Positions 10,452 to 20,822 are shown, counted from the first letter of the stretch. The stretch is 64,000 nt of DNA from Stomoxys calcitrans (GCF_963082655.1 NC_081553.1:17264643-17328642), one strand, 5' to 3'. Translations and numbers: made by a program. Notes: generated from the letters alone by a model not told the origin.

Positions 10452-11840
10452 ATGAATACGAGGTCTCGCTCGGAAAGTAAAAGAGACCGGCCAACGACAT
10501 TCAACGAGGAGTCTGAACGGTATAATCGTGAAACTAAGAAGAAGAAGATGAACAGTTTGAATAGTAATGTGGCTAGTAAGGATGGTCAGATTAGGGACTT
10601 ATCTGCTACTATTAATCGACAACCTGCCCAGGGGGATGTGGCTAGTCCGGCATTCGTGGCACAAACCGCAACCGACAGTGGTGGCGAACGCTATTCGACT
10701 CCCGGCAACGGCAGGAGTCACACGGCCGACAGGGCTCTGGAAGACAGAATAAAAAATCTGATTAGTAACGAGGTAAATGATATAAGAAAGACATTAGATA
10801 CCTTGGTTAGAACCGTGCAGGGTATGGCCCTCGGAGGTAACAACGCCGCGAACGGAACAGGTAGCCAGGGTAGCCGCAGCATGAGTACAAACGCGTCCCA
10901 GCCTGGATCCTCGGGCTCTAGTTCACAAAGGGACAGGCCACCCTCAACGAGCACGAACTACTCACAGCCACCTTTGAATGATGATCGATTGCGCATAAGA
11001 GTCGATAAATTCGGCATAAATTTTGATGGTAACACAATGAGACTCACCGTTGAGGAATTTATATTCCGCTTGGAGTGCCTACAGTCGCAATACGGAGTCC
11101 CGTGGGAGGAGATCTTAAGGGACTTTAGATTATTAGTATCTGGACCCGTATTGGAGTGGTTCTGGCAATCACAGAAACTAAGGAATTTCACCCAGTGGAT
11201 TCAATTGAAGGATGCTCTCCTGTGCCAATATCGCTCTACCAAATCGGCGTTCGAAGCCATGAGAGACTTGGTGGACAGAAAACAGTCGTCAAATGAACCG
11301 GTTGATGCGTATTTCCAGGCCATGGGACAGCTGAGATCTCGCTTGTTACACCCTATAACTGACCAAGACATGATTAGCATCATAAAGGTAAATGTCAAGG
11401 AAAATATTAAGATGGTGGTTTATCCGATGTCCATCGCCACCGTAGAGATGCTGCGTGTTGAGTGCAAAGAGGCCGAGAGGAATTTTCCAAGGGGAGATCC
11501 AAGGCCTGTGGCTCCTCACACGCGTCCTACGAGACATGTCAATGAAGTGGCCCTTGACGAATATGAATTTGACGAACACGAGACGCACCGGGAAGCCCCC
11601 GAATGTATTTCGGCTATTCGAACGAACATTCAGCCAAATAGGACCATCGTTTGCTGGAATTGTCGTGCAGAGGGCCACATGTTTATGGATTGCCCATCCT
11701 CCGAAAGGGGATTGTTTTGCTACCGATGCGGCAGACCAAATACTATTACCCCGAGATGCCAAAACTGCCAATCGGGAAACAGCAAGAGGGGCGTGGCGAA
11801 CCCGGGGGAGACACGTCCGTCAGAAAACCCCGCCAAGTAG
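10452..11840 (+). CDS. gag: Gag polyprotein of the LTR element
   Basis: The 462-residue frame starts at ATG 10452. It has a charged Ser/Arg-rich N-terminus, a Ser/Gly/Gln-rich linker (about residues 120-180), a capsid-like region (about 185-340), and a nucleocapsid zone. The first zinc knuckle at about 401-414 is complete: CWNC, His, Cys in CX2CX4HX4C spacing. The second at about 423-436 has the spacing but Thr in place of His. Such proteins form the particle that packages element RNA. The frame is uninterrupted and overlaps the -1 frame leading into pol. The downstream part carries the slippery heptamer at 11774-11780. Confidence 0.9.
   Translation: MNTRSRSESKRDRPTTFNEESERYNRETKKKKMNSLNSNVASKDGQIRDLSATINRQPAQGDVASPAFVAQTATDSGGERYSTPGNGRSHTADRALEDRIKNLISNEVNDIRKTLDTLVRTVQGMALGGNNAANGTGSQGSRSMSTNASQPGSSGSSSQRDRPPSTSTNYSQPPLNDDRLRIRVDKFGINFDGNTMRLTVEEFIFRLECLQSQYGVPWEEILRDFRLLVSGPVLEWFWQSQKLRNFTQWIQLKDALLCQYRSTKSAFEAMRDLVDRKQSSNEPVDAYFQAMGQLRSRLLHPITDQDMISIIKVNVKENIKMVVYPMSIATVEMLRVECKEAERNFPRGDPRPVAPHTRPTRHVNEVALDEYEFDEHETHREAPECISAIRTNIQPNRTIVCWNCRAEGHMFMDCPSSERGLFCYRCGRPNTITPRCQNCQSGNSKRGVANPGETRPSENPAK
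11774..11780 (+). promoter_or_regulatory. -1 ribosomal frameshift site, gag to pol
   Basis: GGGAAAC is a classical X XXY YYZ heptamer and is in the correct gag phase (G GGA AAC, with GGA at 11775 and AAC at 11778). Slipping back one base enters the frame that stays open to 12163. Downstream GC-rich sequence could pair: TGGCG at 11794-11798 with CGCCA at 11831-11835, continued inside by GGG at 11804-11806 with CCC at 11828-11830. Motif and phase are seen; function is inferred. Confidence 0.8.
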
Positions 11841-12163
11841 AAGTATTTCGGCGAAATCCAGAATCTGAAAAGAAGGAAGAAGAAAACAAGATTAGAACAG
11901 ACTGTAAATGCCATGATTCATATGCCAGTCGCAGGCACTATATAACAATGGAAGAGAGACAAAGAAATTATGATAATGTTAAGGCCAGGATATTTGGTCA
12001 AGATGAAAATGCAGGCAATATATCAAGGCGTATCTTTAAAATTCGGCAAAAGACCGCAGATAGACGCAAGCTTAAGCGTATGATAGTTGAGACATTAAAT
12101 CGTGCAGAAATAAAGGGCAATGACCCTAGGGCATATGTATGCCGAAATCCGTTTAAAGGATAA
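11780..12163 (+). CDS. Pol leader in the -1 frame (gag-pol junction)
   Basis: After the shift the frame is open for about 128 codons. It is highly charged (Lys/Arg/Glu-rich) and runs up to the start of the protease domain. It then stops at 12161-12163, because the protease continues in a different frame. The switch point contains a tandem TATGTATG (12134-12141), as expected from a small duplication that breaks pol. A second programmed shift is less likely, since I see no slippery motif there. Confidence 0.7.
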   Translation, partial: QQEGRGEPGGDTSVRKPRQVEVFRRNPESEKKEEENKIRTDCKCHDSYASRRHYITMEERQRNYDNVKARIFGQDENAGNISRRIFKIRQKTADRRKLKRMIVETLNRAEIKGNDPRAYVCRNPFKG

Positions 12164-15100
12164 ATTAATAAGAGGTTTGTTAGATACTGGCGCCTCAGTA
12201 AGCCTTCTTGGCAGAGGATGCAGAGAATTGATTGAAGAGCTATCGTTTGATATAAAGCCGATTTACAACAATGTCACCACAGCCAGCGGACATAGCTACG
12301 GAGTGATTGGGAAGATCGAGTGTCCCGTTGAATATGAAAATAATAAAGAAAACATGACCTTATATTTATGCCCAGATTTGGAGCAAAACCTCTACTTAGG
12401 TATTGACTTCTGGCGCAAATTTAATCTAGCCCCAGGTATATTGGGCGTAGAAGAGATTAATATGGAAAAAGTCATCGAAGATTTCGGGAGTTCAGGCGCG
12501 CACCATCGGCTAAAACCTCATGTCCTGACGGAAGAACAACAGCCCAGATTGAACGAGGCCATTAAAGAATTTGACTCATTCGAGGAAAAAGGGCTTGGGT
12601 GTACCAAGCTGGAAAAGCATACTATCAAACTCATAGAGGGAGCCGAGCCAGTGAAAGACAGGCACTACCCCATGTCGCCCGCAGTGCAACAAATCACATA
12701 TGAAGAGATTGACAACATGCTTAAATTGAATGTTATAGAAGAAAGCGAGAGCCCGTGGAGTAACCGGACCACAGTGGTGAGGAAACCCGGAAAGAACCGA
12801 TTCTGCCTCGATGCCAGAAAGCTAAACAAGTTAACGGAGAAGGATGCCTATCCTCTCCAAAATATAGATGGAATATTAAGTCGGATTGATGAGACGTACT
12901 ACATAAGTAGCGTCGATTTAAAGTATGCTTTCTGGCAGGTGGAAATGGACGAGGAGAGCAAAAAGTACACCGCTTTTACGGTACCGGGACGACCCTTGTA
13001 CCAGTTTCGCGTCATGCCTTTTGGGCTATGCAACGCTGCACAACGTCTATGTCGCTTAATGGACAAGGTCGTCCCCGCCAGGCTCAAAGAAAACGTGTTC
13101 GTCTATCTGGATGACTTGCTGGTGATCTCTAGCGATTTCGACCAACACATGCGGCTTTTAAAAGAAGTGGCTAAATGTCTAAGAGATGCCAACCTCACTA
13201 TCGGACTGAGGAAATCACAATTTTGTTTTAGAGAGCTCAAATATCTCGGGTTTATTATTGGCGATGGTATGTTGAAAACCGATCCCGAGAAGGTCGAAGC
13301 CATCAAGAAAATAGCAGTACCTAGAAACCCAAGGGAGGTGCGAAGTTTCCTGGGCACGGCGGGGTGGTACCGCCGATTTATAAGAGATTTCGCCGCCATA
13401 TCTGCACCGCTGACGGATACCCTCCGCAAATCAAAGAAATTCACAATGACCAGAGAGGCCATTGAGGCATTTGAAACATTAAAGAAGGCTCTGACAACGG
13501 CACCTGTTTTGCGTCACGCGGATTTCCGCAGACCATTCTTCATTCAGTGCGATGCATCCGAGTACGGCATTGGCGCTGTGCTCTTTCAGCTCAATGACCA
13601 AGGAGACGAGCACCCGATAGCCTTTTTCTCACAGAAGCTGAACTCAAGCCAGCGAAATTACAGTGTAACTGAGAAAGAATGTTTAGCGGCTGTTATGGCA
13701 GTAAAAAAGTTTCGCCCATACGTGGAACTTATGGATTTTACTGTCATAACAGACCATGCTAGTTTACAATGGCTGATGAGTTTGAAGGATTTAAGTGGTC
13801 GTCTCGCTCGTTGGTCATTGCAGCTGCAGGCCTATCGGTTCGCCATAGAGCACAGGAAGGGGAAGGATAACGTCGTTGCCGATACCTTGTCAAGACTTCC
13901 CACCGTAGATGCATTGGATTTGCAGCAGATGTTTGGCTTTGACACGAATGATTTCAAAAGTCCAGAGTACCAGGAGCTCCGAAAGACTATCGAGACCAAT
14001 CATGACAGACTTCCTGATTTAAAGGTGCATGAAGGCATGGTCTTCAAACGCATGAGACAGGAAGGTAAGGAAGAATTAGGTGAATATGAGTGGAGATTAT
14101 GGGTACCAGAGCCCTTGACCCACATTTTAATTCAGAAGGAACATGATTCACCTATGGCGGCTCATGGTGGTGTGACGAAGACGCTGAGTCGACTGAGACA
14201 GCAGTTTTATTGGCCCACTATGACGTCACAAGTCCGTCAATATGTTTCAAACTGCGTTATATGCAAAGAGACCAAAAATGTCAACTATACCACACGTCCG
14301 ACAATTGGCAATGAGGTGAAAACTGATCGGCCATTCCAGAAAATTTATGTGGATTTTTTGGGGAAATATCCCCGGTCGAAAAGTGGGAACACATATATTT
14401 TTATTGTCATGGACCACTTCACCAAATTCGTTTTCCTCAAGTCAATGAAAGAAGCTACGGCCAGCAATGTAGTACGATTTTTAGTGGAAGAAGTTTTCAG
14501 GAAGTTCGGAGTACCAGAAACTGTCCATAGTGACAATGGTGCACAGTTCTGTTCCAAACAATTTAAAGACATTATGACTGCTTATCAGATTAACCATATG
14601 AGAACCGCTCCATATTCCCCACAGTCGAACGCCTCAGAACGGGTTAATCAATCCGTCCTGGCGGCAATAAGGGCATACATGGAAGAGGACCATAGGGATT
14701 GGGACCTCTATCTATCTGAAATCGAATGCGCCCTTCGAACCTCAGTACACGCAGCCACAGGTGTAACCCCATTTTTTGCCCTGTTTGGCTATCATATGTA
14801 CACCAAAGGAGCCGATTATAAACTAGCAAGAAAGTTGCAGTCACTTACAGAGCATGAGATATCCAACCTAGACAAAAGAGATCGCCTGGAGCTCATTCGG
14901 CAGAAGATCAAACAGAATATGCATCAGGCCTATGAGGCGAGCGCAAAGATATATAACCGAAAGGCAAGAGTCGTGAGATTTGTGCCAGGCCAGGAAGTTT
15001 TCCGGCGAAATTATATGCTCAGCGACTTCCAAAAGAATTTCAATGCGAAATTTGCGCGAAAGTTCACGAAATGTCGAGTGGTCAAGCCGATAGGCAATAA

Positions 15101-15170
15101 TATGTATGAACTGGAAGATCTCCAAGGTCGCCCAGTGGGTGTGGCTCACGCAAAGGACCTCAAAATGTGA
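12120..15170 (+). CDS. pol: Pol polyprotein: protease, RT, RNase H, integrase
   Basis: The open frame of 1016 codons shows, in order, these parts. An aspartic protease has its DTGAS active site near residue 22. The reverse transcriptase includes the YLDD catalytic box. RNase H follows, with CDAS, TEKE and ITDH motifs. The integrase has an HHCC zinc region (HGGV, then CVIC), a D,D35E core (VDFLG, SDNGAQF, ERVNQ) and a C-terminal domain typical of Ty3 elements. There are no internal stops. The true N-terminus lies upstream in the other frame (11780-12163), so the ATG at 12120 is only where this frame opens. Enzymes encoded here copy element RNA and insert the cDNA. This copy looks recent but carries a likely frame break at about 12134-12141. 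Confidence 0.93.
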   Translation: MTLGHMYAEIRLKDKLIRGLLDTGASVSLLGRGCRELIEELSFDIKPIYNNVTTASGHSYGVIGKIECPVEYENNKENMTLYLCPDLEQNLYLGIDFWRKFNLAPGILGVEEINMEKVIEDFGSSGAHHRLKPHVLTEEQQPRLNEAIKEFDSFEEKGLGCTKLEKHTIKLIEGAEPVKDRHYPMSPAVQQITYEEIDNMLKLNVIEESESPWSNRTTVVRKPGKNRFCLDARKLNKLTEKDAYPLQNIDGILSRIDETYYISSVDLKYAFWQVEMDEESKKYTAFTVPGRPLYQFRVMPFGLCNAAQRLCRLMDKVVPARLKENVFVYLDDLLVISSDFDQHMRLLKEVAKCLRDANLTIGLRKSQFCFRELKYLGFIIGDGMLKTDPEKVEAIKKIAVPRNPREVRSFLGTAGWYRRFIRDFAAISAPLTDTLRKSKKFTMTREAIEAFETLKKALTTAPVLRHADFRRPFFIQCDASEYGIGAVLFQLNDQGDEHPIAFFSQKLNSSQRNYSVTEKECLAAVMAVKKFRPYVELMDFTVITDHASLQWLMSLKDLSGRLARWSLQLQAYRFAIEHRKGKDNVVADTLSRLPTVDALDLQQMFGFDTNDFKSPEYQELRKTIETNHDRLPDLKVHEGMVFKRMRQEGKEELGEYEWRLWVPEPLTHILIQKEHDSPMAAHGGVTKTLSRLRQQFYWPTMTSQVRQYVSNCVICKETKNVNYTTRPTIGNEVKTDRPFQKIYVDFLGKYPRSKSGNTYIFIVMDHFTKFVFLKSMKEATASNVVRFLVEEVFRKFGVPETVHSDNGAQFCSKQFKDIMTAYQINHMRTAPYSPQSNASERVNQSVLAAIRAYMEEDHRDWDLYLSEIECALRTSVHAATGVTPFFALFGYHMYTKGADYKLARKLQSLTEHEISNLDKRDRLELIRQKIKQNMHQAYEASAKIYNRKARVVRFVPGQEVFRRNYMLSDFQKNFNAKFARKFTKCRVVKPIGNNMYELEDLQGRPVGVAHAKDLKM

Positions 15171-15667
15171 TATATTAATTGTGATAAGTTGCCTGTGGCC
15201 AGAATACGACTGTGATACTAGGGACTAAGTGCAATATAGGTTAGATATTTATTTTTCGTGAATGTCATCTATATGTGTGTTCCTAGGTTAAACCCTATTG
15301 GGGTGAACTTACCTTCAATCGACTCGAAGACGAATCACCACAGTCAAAACCCTACTGGCTAACCGGATAACAGAATGGGCAACTGCATCTGATTAAAAGC
15401 CTGAAATTTCAAAGAAAGTAACAATGCTCTAGGTACACTGAAACGTTGTGAGAGATACTTCCCTGATGATACTATGCCCGGCTTGTGAGACACCAGGGTG
15501 TGGGAGTTCCCCACGTTTGTCTCTGGCGACGACAGGGAGATCCAGCACGATGCAGATGGCACTAAGGGTTGAATGATACCTTCAGCACATACAGGAGATG
15601 ACGGACCTATGATGGACCACACCCGCACACCGTCCAGTCCTCTCGGGATTCGTCTCGGCCGGAGTTT
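15171..15667 (+). other. Retrotransposon 3' untranslated segment
   Basis: About 500 bp between the pol stop and the 3' LTR contain no env-like frame. The bases directly upstream of the LTR (15640-15667) are not a purine run, so a standard polypurine tract is not visible. Confidence 0.65.
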
Positions 15668-17863
15668 TGTTGCGTGAGGGCTGCTGACCACATGGATCGT
15701 GAACCATCAATTGGTTATCACGCCAAAATGCACCACCTATTGTTTACAAATTTTCGTGCAGCTAGTTTTTTTTTTTTGGGCCAGCAGAATTTACGGCGAG
15801 GACACATTTGTAAGGCCAGGGACCGTGTTAAATAGTCCTCTGACGGCAATGGACAGTGCACACAGCGATTCCTTCCTATTTTATGTGGCAAGGGTTTGTT
15901 TTATTGTCTTCTTGCCGGCTTGATGTGCTAATGCGTTTGGGTTTTGTCAGAAATGAAGAATGAATGGGGCTGCGCTGCTATGTAGATGTACAAGTGCCAG
16001 ATGTCATGTTGGTTCCGGCGTTGTTACACTACGATGAACTAATTGGTACAGGGTTGGTACGTGTGCCATCCCTGAAAGCTGGTGGACGTAGAGGAATGGC
16101 AAAAAAATGAGAAATTTAAAAAAATGAGAAATTGAAAAAAATAAAATAACAACTTTCAGTTGAGAAAAAGAGAAAGTAGTTTTGGAAACTAACCCACACA
16201 TTGAAAGTAGATGTGAAATGTGGGAGAACCGAGATTATAAAAAGGAGAATAGTAGCCAAAATCGTCCATATTGGTTTTAGAAAAAAGTCCCGGCGGTAAC
16301 GAATTTATGCAGATTTTCGCGGCTATTTAACGCTCTAGTGGTGCCCTATAGATGATTGTTTATGGGAAATATATAATTGGAGGCAGAAATAAATAAGCAA
16401 ACGGCAAATTTATAAGTGAGTTTAAATGGATCAATGATGTATATAAGAGGACGATGAATGTATAAGGAGTTAATGTGTGTAAATTTCAATAGGTGCCGTG
16501 GTGATTGCGGAAGGAATTTTTCTGCTTGAAATTGAACAAGCCCTAGGAGGAAAGCCAAAGCGACTAGCTCACATCGGTAAGCGTGTGCATAATTTATTCT
16601 GTCCGTTCGTCCATACGGCGTTCCGCCGGGTTACGTTTTGGGTAACCACCAAATTGGTACCAAGAAAAGTACATGTTGTGGAACACCCTGTCCAAGTTGG
16701 GACACATAGCTGCTGAACAATTGCAGCATCGACTTCAACCTAAGTTGGGTGATATACGTGTGGGACGCATTGAGTGCTGGTATATTAATTGTTTTGTTCG
16801 GGAACAGATGGTGTCCCGGTGGAGACGATATACGTTCCACGAGATTTACAGCCCATAAAGTCCACACTGCGAGAGGATCCAAGACTGGCATACAGTCAGA
16901 AATAAAGCCCGCTGTTAGGCGCGTGCGTAAAAGAGGCAATTCGCCTCGATTCAATTTATTTTCCAACCCCTATTTATTTTGGTTATGATATTAATGTAGT
17001 CATAGTAGTAGATAACCTAGTTTCATTTATTTTTTTTTATTTTATTTACTTGCTATTTTTTTTATGATCTTCAATTTTATGTACAATTTTATTGACCATT
17101 TATAAATTTATTCTTATTTGATTTTGATGCTTTAAGGATTTAATAATTGATTAATTTTTTTGTTTGTGACTTGTGAGGGACTGTACAAAACAGTGAGAGG
17201 GTTTTATTATTGCAACAGACTGAATACTGAGGCAAATAGGAAAACGTCTACTTAACTGAGCTCATTTAGGTAGGGAAAGAAAGATCCTGATATAGTAATC
17301 CGGTCCACATTGGACACAGAACCCCATCCAAAGGTTTGTGTAGAACCCGCAAGATTAATCTGTTTTTTTTTTTGCGTTTGTTGTGATTTTTTTTTAAAGA
17401 AAGAGCATAATTAAATAATGCAAAGACGGGAATTTAGTGTTTGTATTTTTATTTATCTGATTCAATTAGATTCTTTTTTTTTATAATTAAATAAAGGGAT
17501 ATATATTATGTACTGTATTAACAGATTTGAGATGGAGTAAGTTTTTTTTCGTTTGGGAGGGGAAACGGTTGAAAGAGAGAAGTAAGTGGTAGAGGGAGGT
17601 AGTGGGGTCCATACCAAATGAGGCAAGGAGCATATGGACCATGGAAGGGTGGGCAGAGTGTGGGTCTGGAACACCATAGGACTCAAATCCCAAAGAGTAT
17701 CCCCGTGTGTTTTGTAAGTGTTTGTGTTGTTAAATTTTATGTGAATTCCTTAAAAAAAAAAAATGATGTTAGACCATAGGCTAGTTTTGGGTGGGTTGAG
17801 GATCTCCCTGAGGCCGAAGAGCTGCCGGAAGGCCCAAGTTAGCGCATGTATGTGGTCCTAACA
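15668..17863 (+). repeat. 3' LTR (2196 bp)
   Basis: Near-identical copy of 7311-9507, starting TGTTG and ending TAACA, followed by the AAAT target duplication and then the remaining Tc1 transposase codons. Confidence 0.95.
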
Positions 17864-17984
17864 AAATATAACCGCTAAATTAGTCCAATCGATGTCAAAC
17901 CGTTTAAAAGAAGTTATAAGACGCGGTGGTCGAATAACAAAGTATTAATTTTTTTAAATTATGTTATTTATTTTTTTGTTTTTT

Positions 17985-18209
17985 TGCAATGATGAATACT
18001 TTTTTTGTTTAATTTTTTGTGTTCAGCTGAAAAATGGCCCTTTTTGTTCCAATAAATACTATTTTTTTCTTTAAAAACAATGAAATTGTGTACATATATA
18101 TCACACAAGCACTACTGCATCATTAGTTTAATATGTTTTTATTCCAATTGTCTTTTGTAGACTTATTAAAAAAAAAACATTGAATGATGAATACTTTTTT
18201 TGACCGCTG
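17985..18209. repeat. Right IR/DR terminal inverted repeat of Tc1 element
   Basis: The inner motif AATGATGAATACTTTTTTT lies at 17988-18006 and the outer at about 18183-18202, ending TTGACCGCTG before TA. It mirrors 6020-6245. Confidence 0.85.
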
Positions 18210-18210
18210 T

Positions 18211-19230
18211 ATGTTTCGATTTAAAATTTAATTTCATACAAATTTGATTACATTGCACTACACAGAAGAAAAAATCTGGAAAATTTTTTTAATTAAAAAT
18301 TTAATTTAAAATAAAAAGGTTTTCAATTAAAAAAATAATTGAATCAATCACTTTTAAATTGAATTTGGATTTTATTTCAATTACGATCGTGGTTGAAATT
18401 TAAAATACTAATTGATTTAATCTATTTTAATAGAATCCGGATATTTTCAATTACGATCGTGATTGAAAATTTTGTCAATTTAAATAACAAAATTAAGTCA
18501 TTGAATTATTTTTTTTATTGAATCTGAACTAAATCTTTGACGTTTTCAATTAAAAAATGAATTGATCTCACCCGAACTGCTGTTAACTTTTTGTCACTCG
18601 ATTCATTCAGGAATTCATTGAAAACAGCCGATTTTATAAAGGGAAAACAGCTGTTTGCATTGAATTGGCGAAGGAACCGAGTTTCAAAAAGAACAATTGT
18701 TGGTGGTATAAGCAGTAAGTTCTTTTAATTATTATTTAAATCAATCGGAGACTTATATATACTCAACAGCACTGTTATAACTATCCGTTTTTGAAAAAGT
18801 CTAGCCGCTCGAAATTTTGATAAATACTTTCTATATATAGAAGATTCGTGTTCCAGAAGTTTTTCATATGTGAACCAGTGATACAACGCGACTTTAGAAA
18901 AAATTTTAATATAGCATTTGCATATTTTTAATTAAATTTGTAATAGATCCAATTAAAAAATTGGATATTTAGGAAATTTTTATAATTTTTTTTGGATCAA
19001 TTGAAAAATTAATTGAACAATTCAAATATTTTGTAATTAGATCAATTAAAAATTAAATGGAAATTTAATTAGAAATTTCAATAATATTTTTTAATTTACA
19101 TTTTTTCAATAACCTTTTCAAAAACTATGATTGATATTATCATTTTTGTGATTGAAGCAGATAAAATTAAAAAATGAATTGGATTAATTAATTTCGTGAT
19201 TGAAACCGATTTTTATTTTTTTCTATGTTT
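18211..19230. repeat. AT-rich palindromic repeat cluster
   Basis: Repeated TTTTCAATTAAAAAATTAAT-like runs and two palindromic cores ATTACGATCGTG.TT (within 18374-18399 and 18443-18470). Similar blocks occur at 5762-6017 and 56985-57920. There are no coding exons. Confidence 0.5.
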
Positions 19231-19426
19231 ATGAATTTCTTATAGTTGCCAGAATCTCAAAAGCCGCTGACATTTATTTTTAAGTCCTCTTATAATTCTG
19301 GCAACTCGCAAGAGAGATAGCAAAAGAAAGTTCACATGAATGTGTGAGTATGTGAGTCGGTATTCTCAACTCATCATCACGTTTTCTTTAATAAAAACAG
19401 CGGCAGTACGACGTACTTAATAATTT

Positions 19427-19434
19427 TATAAATA
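19427..19434 (+). promoter_or_regulatory. TATA-like box upstream of UPRT
   Basis: TATAAATA lies 128 bp before the UPRT start codon, a plausible core promoter position for a 5' leader of about 100 bases. No supporting initiator motif was confirmed. Confidence 0.4.
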
Positions 19435-19561
19435 GGGAACGAAACAACTTACTGCAAACTATACCGCCGCAAGTACTTAATAGAATATTAAAACTGAGTA
19501 AAAGGTCTTAGTGTCAATTGGCTTAAGGCACTCGAAAAAGTCGTCTAAGGCAAAGAAGAAA

Positions 19562-20466
19562 ATGTGTGCTTCGTTGGACAATTTAACAAAAACAAAAGAC
19601 AACGAGGAGTATGCCGACGAAAACATCAACGACGCAAATGGAAACAGTACATTTGAAATGGACAGTGTGACTAACATAATAGCACGCGCCATAACCTCCA
19701 GCGAGGAAGTACTACGTAATTTTGGAGCAAATTTCAAAATTTTGGAATGTAATCCGCAAGTATCTGAATTGCTAACAATTATTAGGGATAAGTGAGTATG
19801 CAAAACAAGGTCAAGGGCACTGAGTAACTTATTAATGCTGTGCATGTGCACTTTCTTATAGGAATACATCGCGTAGCGATTTCAAATTTTATGCAGATCG
19901 TCTGATACGTCTAGTCATCGAAGAATCTCTAAATCAATTACCCTACACAGATTGCAGTGTTGAGACACCTACTGGTGCCATCTATGACGGCCTAAAATAT
20001 CGTTCGGGAAATTGTGGTGTCTCCATTATACGTTCTGGCGAGGCCATGGAACAGGGTTTGCGTGATTGTTGTCGTTCCATACGTATTGGCAAGATTTTGG
20101 TCGAATCAGATTCAGATACACATGCAGCGCGGGTTGTATATGCCCGCTTTCCCGATGATATAGCACGCAGACAGATATTGCTGATGTATCCAATAATGTC
20201 CACGGGTAATACGGTATTGCAGGTAGTTGTTATTCAATGCAAAAAATACAGTTTTCCCTATATGTTTTTATTTGGAATTTTAGGCTGTTAATGTTCTTAA
20301 GGAGCATGGCGTTCCTGAAAGTAGTATTATTCTCTCAAATCTCTTCTGCACACCCATTGCTGCCAAATGTGTTGTTTCGGCTTTTCCCCGCTTAAAAATA
20401 CTCACTTCAGAACTGCATCCAGTGGCACCAAATCACTTTGGTCAAAAATATTTCGGCACGGACTAA
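19562..20466 (+). CDS. UPRT: Uracil phosphoribosyltransferase homologue
   Basis: There are three exons: 19562-19791, 19862-20222 and 20284-20466. Introns of 70 and 61 bp have GT-AG ends (GTGAGT/ATAG and GTAGTT/TTAG), giving 257 residues. I chose ATG 19562 because the upstream part of the frame has no ATG after the stop at 19499. The N-terminal third is acidic and variable. The rest matches the UPRT fold: RLIRLVIEESLNQLP, a GVSIIRSGEAME segment, the ESDSDTHAARV loop, the PRPP-loop region reading YPIMSTGNTV, and the C-terminal HPVAPNHFGQKYFGTD. Bacterial and fungal enzymes turn uracil plus PRPP into UMP. Animal members have a modified PRPP loop, as here, so activity cannot be read from sequence. 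In Drosophila the orthologue is called krishah. A probable polyadenylation signal lies at 20823. Confidence 0.93.
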
Positions 20467-20822
20467 TCATCATGACTCTCAATTATAGATATTCTGCTGG
20501 TATACAGTTCGCCCGGATCAAATGATGCTGTCAAAACTCTAAATTATTGCAAACAAATTAGATTTAAGTTAAAATCGTTTAATTTTTATCCCCTCTAACA
20601 TTATGACTGCTCGTTTTGGCTTTTTTTAAAAAGCAATACCTAATATTTTTATTGTATTGTTTTATTTGTAAAGTAGCCATTTATTTATATAGATATATTT
20701 GTATATTGTCCTCTTATGGATTTAAACACACAACTTTTTTGACAAACCTTGTTAATTTACAACAACCCAACAAACAATAAGTGCATACATATACACATAC
20801 TATATACAAACAACTAAAGAAA

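Larger units (their letters stand above)
7311..17863 (+). mobile_element. Ty3-type LTR retrotransposon, 10.55 kb
   Basis: The element has two near-identical LTRs, a primer-binding site, gag, and pol in the order protease, reverse transcriptase, RNase H, integrase (Ty3 order). No env-like frame lies between pol and the 3' LTR. A 4-bp target duplication AAAT is seen at 7307-7310 and 17864-17867. The LTRs begin TGTTG and end TAACA. About 2.2-kb LTRs and a tRNA-Lys-type primer site recall the Osvaldo/Ulysses group of fly elements; that placement is inference. It lies inside a Tc1 transposase gene in the same orientation. Confidence 0.95.
6369..17948 (+). pseudogene. Tc1 transposase, split by LTR insertion
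   Basis: The first part (6369-7310, 314 codons) starts with ATG. It has an N-terminal helix-turn-helix region (about residues 1-60), a GRPKA basic hook near residue 59, and the DDE catalytic core. Asp is seen in FADESKF and in QDSDPKH, and Glu in NPIEHLWE, with 34 residues between the last two: a DD34E Tc1 enzyme. At 7311 the frame runs into the LTR. The last 26 codons resume after the target duplication at 17868 and stop at 17946-17948, with the family's usual GG-x-TKY terminus. Total coding length is about 340 residues, typical for Tc1. Both parts are free of stops, so the gene was probably intact until the insertion. It cannot now make a normal enzyme. Confidence 0.93.
6020..18209 (+). mobile_element. 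Tc1-type transposon, interrupted by an LTR retrotransposon
   Basis: The ends are CAGCGGTCAAAAAAGTATTC (6020) and its inverted copy ending GACCGCTG (18209), with TA on both sides (6018-6019 and 18210-18211). Removing the nested LTR element (7311-17863) and one copy of its AAAT duplication leaves about 1.63 kb, the usual Tc1 size. The ends are about 225 bp long and each carries two copies of the binding-site-like AAAAAGTATTCATCATT motif, the IR/DR arrangement known from Minos and Sleeping Beauty. Confidence 0.92.

Noticed and set aside
15171..15667. env gene of an errantivirus-type element
   Set aside because: There is no frame of sufficient length and no signal peptide or membrane segment between pol and the 3' LTR.
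19511..19561. Upstream start for UPRT
   Set aside because: The frame opens with GTG and has no ATG until 19562, and a eukaryotic start at GTG is unlikely.
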